DNA from: a virus
DNA: 23,921 nucleotides
Strand: one strand, 5' to 3'
Virus record (IMG/VR): IMGVR_UViG_3300023170_000170
Span: 1 to 23,921 of that record
The notes beneath the pieces were generated by a model, which worked only from the letters and a program-made list of their open reading frames with translations, was not told where the DNA came from and made no database searches. Made by a program: the position numbers and the translations under genes. This document shows positions 19,896-23,921 of this stretch, in pieces (the stretch's first letter is position 1; each line of letters starts with the position of its first letter).

Positions 19896-20339
19896 TTAAA
19901 AAGCAAATTGAGCAACAGGTATTTCTACAACAGTTTTTGACCCATCCGTTTGTGTAACATTAAGAGTAACCATATCATCAGTCATTTCATATGATATAGT
20001 ATTTCCCAACAAATCTATTGTCCCTGTTTCCTGTGGATTTTCTCCAAATAACTTATCGCTGATCTGCTTACTCAACTCAGCGTATATTCTACTTTCCAAA
20101 TTAGCAAGAAATTTATTTACGTTAGTATTTTTTGCTTCACGTTCTGCTTCTCTTAAATCCGACTCAATCTTTGACTCTATATCCTTCTTTCTCTGATGTG
20201 TCAAGTTCTCAATAGTCAACACATGACTACTGTATCCTATTCCGTTGAAAGCTGGCGACTTAAATTGATATACAAGATCACCTGCAAAACAATTAGTCGT
20301 CGCTATCAGAAGTATCGTTAGAAGGTTTCTTTTTCTCAT
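19896..20339 (-). CDS. csgF: CsgF-family curli assembly protein, 147 aa
   Basis: Signal peptide residues 1-19 (FA before GDL). The mature N-terminus LVYQFKSPAFNG matches the CsgF segment that inserts into the CsgG pore (F.F..P.FGG). A long charged helical middle follows (ESKIESDLREAEREAK; LANLESRIYAELSKQI), then the strand end TISYEMTDDMVTLNVTQTDG, as in CsgF. It couples substrate release with assembly at the cell surface. It precedes csgG. The start lies inside the end of the holin-like gene (47-base overlap). Confidence 0.88.
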   Translation of the reverse strand: MRKRNLLTILLIATTNCFAGDLVYQFKSPAFNGIGYSSHVLTIENLTHQRKKDIESKIESDLREAEREAKNTNVNKFLANLESRIYAELSKQISDKLFGENPQETGTIDLLGNTISYEMTDDMVTLNVTQTDGSKTVVEIPVAQFAF

Positions 20340-20565
20340 TTTCTCTTATTGCCAGTATTACGTCAACTTTTTGATTAAGTCTTATCAAGTCATTATCTAA
20401 CATTCTAATTCTGTCGATTAAAGCAATCAATGTTACATTTGCTTGACTAGTTACTGGATCAATTTCCTTAGTAACCCATTGCCACACATAGTAAATAAAA
20501 TATCCTAGACCACCTGCAGCAATAATTGGAAATCCGTACTGATTAATTAGTCCTGCGATATCCAT
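20293..20565 (-). CDS. holin-like single-TM protein B, 90 aa
   Basis: N-terminal TM (INQYGFPIIAAGGLGYFIYY), then an amphipathic helix (LIALIDRIRMLDNDLIRLNQ), and a charged tail (NEKKKPSNDTSDSDD). The shape matches YvrJ/BhlA-type small holin-like proteins and the paralogue at 20727-21002 (GFPI.AA...GYF, then LD.R....D.IR...KV). Its ATG follows the 53-aa stop directly. It overlaps CsgF by 47 bases. Confidence 0.62.
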   Translation of the reverse strand: MDIAGLINQYGFPIIAAGGLGYFIYYVWQWVTKEIDPVTSQANVTLIALIDRIRMLDNDLIRLNQKVDVILAIRENEKKKPSNDTSDSDD

Positions 20566-20727
20566 TTACAATGCCAACCCATAGATTAAGCCAAGTACCA
20601 ATCCAGATACAAATCCAGACAGCAATGCTCCTACGACTTCGCTAGTAAAATATGTTGGTTGATTTTTGAGCCAAACTTGCGTGGCTTGGTTTTGATTCTC
20701 AAGCCATCCTTCTTTAAAGAATTTCAT
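20566..20727 (-). CDS. single-TM protein between the holin-like paralogues, 53 aa
   Basis: A polar, Gln/Asn-rich N-terminus (MKFFKEGWLENQNQATQVWL) is followed by a Gly-rich membrane segment (VVGALLSGFVSGLVLGLIYG) with small-residue spacing that favours helix packing. GGAGAG precedes the ATG, which overlaps the upstream stop by one base, and the stop abuts the next ATG. No family is recognised; pore or pinholin behaviour is possible. Confidence 0.6.
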   Translation of the reverse strand: MKFFKEGWLENQNQATQVWLKNQPTYFTSEVVGALLSGFVSGLVLGLIYGLAL

Positions 20728-21002
20728 CAGTCTCTCCTGGCGTCGGACTGCTCGGCTCTCGCTATTCTATCAAGATCAGGTGGAATCTTTAATGCGTGAC
20801 TAACCTTCGTGTCAATGCGAATGACATCGTGGTTCATCGTTGCAACTCTTTTGTCTAATGCCATGATAATACCCTTCATGCCATTAACCGACCCAGTTAC
20901 ACCTGCTAGAATAAATTTTAGTGTGAGGAAAACAAAGTATCCTGCAGCGCATGCTGCAGCAATCGGAAAACCCACCTCAGCGACGAGATTCAAGAACTCC
21001 AT
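20727..21002 (-). CDS. holin-like single-TM protein A, 91 aa
   Basis: TM near residues 10-34 (VGFPIAAACAAGYFVFLTLK), then a helix with MALDKRVATMNHDVIRIDTK and a charged tail (RIARAEQSDARRD). It aligns with the neighbouring 90-aa protein, so the two are probably ancient duplicates. The context (CsgGF downstream, endolysin at the end of the block) supports a lysis or envelope role. The ribosome site is weak. Confidence 0.62.
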   Translation of the reverse strand: MEFLNLVAEVGFPIAAACAAGYFVFLTLKFILAGVTGSVNGMKGIIMALDKRVATMNHDVIRIDTKVSHALKIPPDLDRIARAEQSDARRD

Positions 21003-21036
21003 AACCGTTTTATTATAGTTGTTATTGGTTAATGTG

Positions 21037-21180
21037 CTACTTCTTATTTAGTCTTGCTGCTTCTTTTAATTCTCTTTTTCTAGACCATCCACGTGTATGT
21101 GGCTCTATTTGATCCTTGACTTCAACATTATCAGAGAGACTTATCACTGTTCCTTGCAATAAAATAGTTTCCTTGATCAC
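21037..21180 (-). CDS. basic 47-aa protein (GTG start)
   Basis: A GTG at 21180 overlaps the previous stop as GTGA, and the frame stays open for 47 residues. It encodes KETILLQGTVISLSDNVEVK, then a basic helical end (GWSRKRELKEAARLNKK). No family is recognised, and the ribosome site is weak (AGG). The coupling arrangement and the protein-like pattern support it moderately. Confidence 0.45.
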   Translation of the reverse strand: MIKETILLQGTVISLSDNVEVKDQIEPHTRGWSRKRELKEAARLNKK

Positions 21181-22103
21181 CTTTTTTGGCTGTTTTTTAG
21201 GTGCTGGCTTGGGTTCACGAACTTTTTTGCAGGTTGAGGCACCTCCTCGACAACCTCTTCTTCAACCCTTTCGACTCTAGTTGGTCTACCACGATACAAA
21301 CTCCAGTTCGCAGCAATAACCATCAGTACAGCAAGAGGGTCAAATACAACAACGATCATTATAATTACCCAACGAACTGCTCTCTCTAATAAATTCTTAT
21401 CAGGATTATCGCCATATATTAAAGCAGCAACATATTTGATTGGACCAACTTCAGCTTCAAGTGTACGTAACTCAGCATTAATTGGTGCCTTTTCTTTTTG
21501 TAAATCTAGTATCTTTGCTTGACTTGCTTCTATTTCTTTGATGAGTCTGGCTCTATCCTTTGCCTGACTTCTTCTAATTTGTAAAGCACGCTCAGCTACA
21601 TCCTCTTTCTCAAGAAACTCTTTACGCTCTCCGTCGCTAAACAAACTTTCTTCTTTAATACCTTTCTTAACTAAAGTTCTTCCTTCTTGATTCATTTTGT
21701 TATTGACGACAGCATCCATCTGAGCAATAAGAGATTTATTTGCCTCAATCATTTGACGCTCAGTATCTATTTGATAATCTATAATTTCTATTTGAGATGC
21801 TACATCACCTGTTGGCAATGCCTGATCTAAGTGTGCCTTTGATAAGAATCCAAAGATTCCCATTGACGTTAAACACATCAATATTATCAAAGCAAACGTA
21901 AAGTATGACTTCATGAGCAACGGAACTTGTTTCCAGTTGCGATACATCCATGAAGCAACAATTAATTTTGCGACTTCTAAAGAACTTCCCATAACAATGA
22001 TGGGAACAACTGCCGCAGCGAAGATAGCTACCAATCCAGAAATAGCATAGAAGGCAGCAATGGTTGACAACGTTAATGCTGTCACTAAAAGTAAGTAGTT
22101 CAT
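21177..22103 (-). CDS. conserved phage membrane protein with coiled coil, 308 aa
   Basis: Three TMs lie in the first 90 residues (about 3-20, 22-40, 66-87). SLEVAKLIVASWMYRNWKQV and MGIFGFLSKAHLDQA are motifs I associate with a widespread marine phage protein. A long charged coiled coil follows (about 105-220), then another TM (about 235-262) and a Pro/Val-rich tail (EEEVVEEVPQPAKK). It is an inner-membrane protein of unknown function; the coiled coil may face the periplasm. It overlaps both neighbours by four bases. Confidence 0.72.
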   Translation of the reverse strand: MNYLLLVTALTLSTIAAFYAISGLVAIFAAAVVPIIVMGSSLEVAKLIVASWMYRNWKQVPLLMKSYFTFALIILMCLTSMGIFGFLSKAHLDQALPTGDVASQIEIIDYQIDTERQMIEANKSLIAQMDAVVNNKMNQEGRTLVKKGIKEESLFSDGERKEFLEKEDVAERALQIRRSQAKDRARLIKEIEASQAKILDLQKEKAPINAELRTLEAEVGPIKYVAALIYGDNPDKNLLERAVRWVIIMIVVVFDPLAVLMVIAANWSLYRGRPTRVERVEEEVVEEVPQPAKKFVNPSQHLKNSQKR

Positions 22104-22507
22104 TTTTGTAAATTCTTTACATGAGAAGCATGAACCCTCGCCATTATATTTTTATTATACCAATCCGTAGGATTTTCTAACACTTCCCTTAGAAATTGCT
22201 CTTTGGCTTCTAAGTAAGTGCTTTCACCTTTCTTTTTACACAAATACAATATTTCCCGTGTAAAGTTTTCCTCCCCCAGTCGTTGAACATCTGATTTCAA
22301 TTCATCAGAGGATGACCAATATGTTTTCCAATCACTTTCCTCTTTATACCTTTTCTTTTTACCTTTGACTTGTCTAGTCTTAGAAAAATAGAAAAGTTTT
22401 TTACCAATATACTTTTTGTTTTCTAAATTATTTGTTATGAGATAAACAAAGGCAATATATCCTTCAGGTATCTCATTCATTTCTTCATTGTTATATAACC
22501 ACGCCAT
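22100..22507 (-). CDS. GIY-YIG-like nuclease-fold protein, 135 aa
   Basis: The GIY-YIG core is recognisable: FVYLITNNLENKKYIGKKLF, then WKTYWSSSDELKSDV, ENFTREILYLC, the Glu-bearing YLEAKEQF, and WYNKNI with the late Asn. The first motif is FVY rather than GIY and the usual catalytic Arg is not obvious, so activity is uncertain. Such genes in marine phages may be Seg-like nucleases. ATG at 22507 directly follows the terminator and lacks a ribosome site; an ATG at 22480 is an alternative. Confidence 0.62.
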   Translation of the reverse strand: MAWLYNNEEMNEIPEGYIAFVYLITNNLENKKYIGKKLFYFSKTRQVKGKKKRYKEESDWKTYWSSSDELKSDVQRLGEENFTREILYLCKKKGESTYLEAKEQFLREVLENPTDWYNKNIMARVHASHVKNLQK

Positions 22508-22511
22508 GGAC

Positions 22512-22536
22512 AAAAAAAGGGGGATTACTCCCCCTT
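22512..22536 (-). terminator. Rho-independent terminator after the small barrel gene
   Basis: On the minus strand, AAGGGGGA-GTAA-TCCCCCTT forms an 8-bp stem with a four-base loop, followed by a T7 run that overlaps the end of the stem (22512-22518). It lies 25 bases past the stop of the outer-membrane barrel gene. The strongest terminator in the window; it isolates that gene from the GIY-YIG/curli block. Confidence 0.88.
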
Positions 22537-22560
22537 ATGAGTTAGTATCAGTACTATTTA

Positions 22561-23139
22561 TTAGAACTTAACTTGTACAGTTGTACCACCGATTAGGTGC
22601 TCTTTTTGCCAATCACCGTCTTCACCTGCCGTCAAATACTCAACGAATGGTGTAAGTTTGAGATTTGGAGCGATAGCAATATCGTAACCTGCTTGCCACT
22701 TGACGTCATCAATCTTCATGTCGCCTGTTTTGCCAGCACCGAAAGTCCAACGTGGTTGCATTTTTAACCATGCTCCACCATATTCTGCCTTTACAATACC
22801 ACGATATCTCCAATTATCATCTTTACTTCCCTCGAAATATCGATACTCAATTCTGTGCGCAAGACTAATTGGACCTGCGTTAAAAACTTTGTGTGTTAAC
22901 TTTGGACGAATCTCAGTATCTGTACCGTCCTCAGCAAGTCTAAGCGCACCAGTAAGATTAGGTGCTAATTTGTATGTCACTTCAGCGTGATCATAGTCGT
23001 CGTCAGCATATGTTCTGATTTCTAGTCCATATGACTCACCTTGGAATTTAAAATTGTTTTCCATGGTTTGCCAGTCATCTTCAGCATGAACTGAAGACAC
23101 GAGTATTAATGCTGCGAAAAGTGTCAATAGTTGTTTCAT
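22561..23139 (-). CDS. phage-encoded outer-membrane beta-barrel (porin-like), 192 aa
   Basis: Signal peptide residues 1-19 (VHA before EDD). The mature protein alternates amphipathic strands with short turns throughout (YGLEIRTYADDDYDHAEVTY; LAHRIEYRYFEGSKDDNWRY; WQAGYDIAIAPNLKLTPFVE) and ends GGTTVQVKF, a beta-signal with terminal Phe. Length suggests 10-12 strands. It may alter host permeability, block superinfection or aid release; none is shown. AAGGAG lies five bases before the ATG. It has a dedicated terminator, an upstream hairpin and a possible late promoter. Confidence 0.78.
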   Translation of the reverse strand: MKQLLTLFAALILVSSVHAEDDWQTMENNFKFQGESYGLEIRTYADDDYDHAEVTYKLAPNLTGALRLAEDGTDTEIRPKLTHKVFNAGPISLAHRIEYRYFEGSKDDNWRYRGIVKAEYGGAWLKMQPRWTFGAGKTGDMKIDDVKWQAGYDIAIAPNLKLTPFVEYLTAGEDGDWQKEHLIGGTTVQVKF

Positions 23140-23163
23140 TTAATCTCCTTATTAATATGGGTT

Positions 23164-23172
23164 ATTATTTAG
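23164..23172 (-). promoter_or_regulatory. candidate late promoter (CTAAATAAT)
   Basis: CTAAATAAT on the minus strand resembles late promoters of T4-like marine phages (TATAAATA/CTAAATA). It lies 25 bases upstream of the barrel gene and about 10 bases after the 23183-23216 hairpin. The motif is short and AT-rich. Confidence 0.35.
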
Positions 23173-23182
23173 TTATCGTAGT

Positions 23183-23216
23183 TTTTTAGATACAAATTTT
23201 TGAAAAACGTATCTTT
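23183..23216 (-). repeat. hairpin upstream of the barrel gene
   Basis: AGATAC and GTATCT form a stem, with inner TTTTT/AAAAA pairing; GTAG and CTAC pair further out across A-rich mismatches. It lies between the 40-aa peptide gene and the barrel gene and could stabilise or attenuate the transcript. Confidence 0.5.
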
Positions 23217-23220
23217 TTAG

Positions 23221-23343
23221 CTACAAAATTAAGTAAGCATATATGAACGCCAATGCAGTAAATAACGTCATACCGCCCAACATCAGTAAAACTATGTAAC
23301 CGATGATAAGCATAAAAAGAGATTCATCTCTATCATTACTCAT
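23221..23343 (-). CDS. single-pass membrane peptide, 40 aa
   Basis: A short acidic head (MSNDRDES) is followed by hydrophobic residues almost to the C-terminus (LFMLIIGYIVLLMLGGMTLF). The start overlaps the upstream gene end by eight bases, and no strong ribosome site is seen. No family is recognised. Confidence 0.5.
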   Translation of the reverse strand: MSNDRDESLFMLIIGYIVLLMLGGMTLFTALAFIYAYLIL

Positions 23344-23921
23344 CTAAGTCTTTATATTGCCAATCATCAGTATGCCCAACATTCCAATAGTCTTTATCCT
23401 CAACTGTATAATTTTGAGAACAAACCTTAAAGTCAGGCATTTTAGTTTCTTTTGGTATTAAACTATTATCACTCCAGATAACTCTATTGTTTGGTTGTGC
23501 AGCAAACTGTCCGTTATCTAACTTGATAACGTTAAATGATTTGTGTTCAGGATCATGCTCCGAAAAGTTTATGTCTAATGTGTTACTATCCGAATGGCAA
23601 CTATCAATCGTAAACATATAACTACCACTGTAGAATGCTTTATTCTTAGCGAAAAATTTACATCTACTGAGAAGTGGTTTTTTAATTACAGTTATGTTAT
23701 AATCAAAGCAATCCCAAAGTTGTAAAGTATCCAACGATAATTGTCTGAGTCTATCATAACTCTTATCCCAAACAAACGCACTGATTGGGAGTTTATCGTA
23801 CAAGGCACCATACTCTGTCAATAAAGTTTCAAAATATAATGCCTTGCCCTGAACACTCTTTACTGAGATCCAAATACCTGGAGTCAGTTGTCCCTGTCCG
23901 TCTTGGTGATCATATAAAAAC
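23336..23921 (-). CDS. conserved phage protein, 5'-truncated by the window edge
   Basis: The reading frame is open to the right edge (194 residues visible), so the true start lies outside; the TTG at 23821 is internal. The visible part begins FLYDHQDGQGQLTPGIWISV. Later it has YDKLPISAFVWDK, CKFFAKNKAFYSGSYMFTID, LDNGQFAAQPNNRVIWSDNS and a C-terminal DFKVCSQNYTVEDKDYW. I associate this with a hypothetical protein of T4-like marine phages; function is unknown. Confidence 0.65.
   Translation of the reverse strand, partial: FLYDHQDGQGQLTPGIWISVKSVQGKALYFETLLTEYGALYDKLPISAFVWDKSYDRLRQLSLDTLQLWDCFDYNITVIKKPLLSRCKFFAKNKAFYSGSYMFTIDSCHSDSNTLDINFSEHDPEHKSFNVIKLDNGQFAAQPNNRVIWSDNSLIPKETKMPDFKVCSQNYTVEDKDYWNVGHTDDWQYKDLDE

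Noticed and set aside
21012-21017. TATAAT upstream of the holin-like A gene
   Set aside because: No TTTACT or TTGACA-like element lies 17 bases upstream, and it would leave almost no leader; not counted with the promoter set.
22555-22563. Second TAATAAATA late-promoter match
   Set aside because: It overlaps the stop codon of the barrel gene and lies upstream of the strong terminator, so a transcript from it would end at once.

Overview
The window looks like part of a lytic, T4-like marine myovirus genome. The sequence is AT-rich and densely packed. Every supported gene lies on the minus strand. Many neighbours overlap by ATGA or GTGA, there are many tiny ORFs, two tRNA genes (Cys, Trp), a T4-type RNase H and an M15 endolysin. 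I see no structural genes, integrase or host chromosomal genes, so I read it as phage rather than prophage. The host is uncertain. The bL33-like protein has a motif resembling alphaproteobacterial bL33 (FRKY.P..RKH), while the cytochrome c resembles the c551 type common in beta- and gammaproteobacteria. All coordinates below read leftwards in the direction of transcription.

Layout from high to low coordinates. (1) 23921-22517: the end of a conserved hypothetical gene, a 40-aa membrane peptide, and a small outer-membrane beta-barrel followed by a strong terminator. (2) 22507-14014: one nearly gap-free block. In order it encodes a GIY-YIG-like protein, a coiled-coil membrane protein, three small holin-like membrane proteins, CsgF, CsgG, a curlin-like repeat protein, a FecR-domain protein with a curlin-like tail, a second curlin-like protein, a CHASE2-adenylate cyclase, a bL33-like ribosomal protein, an EF-hand membrane protein and an M15 endolysin. 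(3) 13975-7043: short operons of small genes. Most start at copies of one stereotyped promoter (TTTACT, 17 bp, TATAAT). They include a 3-TM SemiSWEET-like protein, secreted or membrane early proteins, an HExxH protein, an ArdC-N protein, the tRNAs and a PD-(D/E)XK nuclease. (4) 7042-3876: small hypotheticals, a cytochrome c551-like protein, a 2-TM protein, a cupin, a 29-aa Cys protein and a large autotransporter-like outer-membrane protein with its own terminator-like hairpin. (5) 3847-1: promoter-led units with a WYL_2-like protein, replication-region genes (RNase H and neighbours), and an Api92-like gene cut by the window edge.

The most unusual content is block 2. It holds a phage-borne type VIII (curli) secretion pore (CsgG + CsgF) with two secreted repeat proteins as candidate substrates. 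Beside them are a FecR/CHASE2-cyclase pair that would link the envelope to cAMP-like signalling, all between holin-like genes and the endolysin. The sequence fits a late-expressed envelope-remodelling, amyloid-display or egress system. CsgE, CsgC and CsgD are absent from the window. As I recall, CsgG/CsgF have been reported in some marine myophages, so the novelty probably lies in the full combination rather than in CsgGF alone; I could not check this.

Ten promoter copies control blocks 3 and 5 and are absent from blocks 1 and 2, which suggests an early/middle versus late split. The second striking pattern is that at four gene junctions the signal peptide of the downstream gene is overprinted, in another frame, on the tail of the upstream gene.
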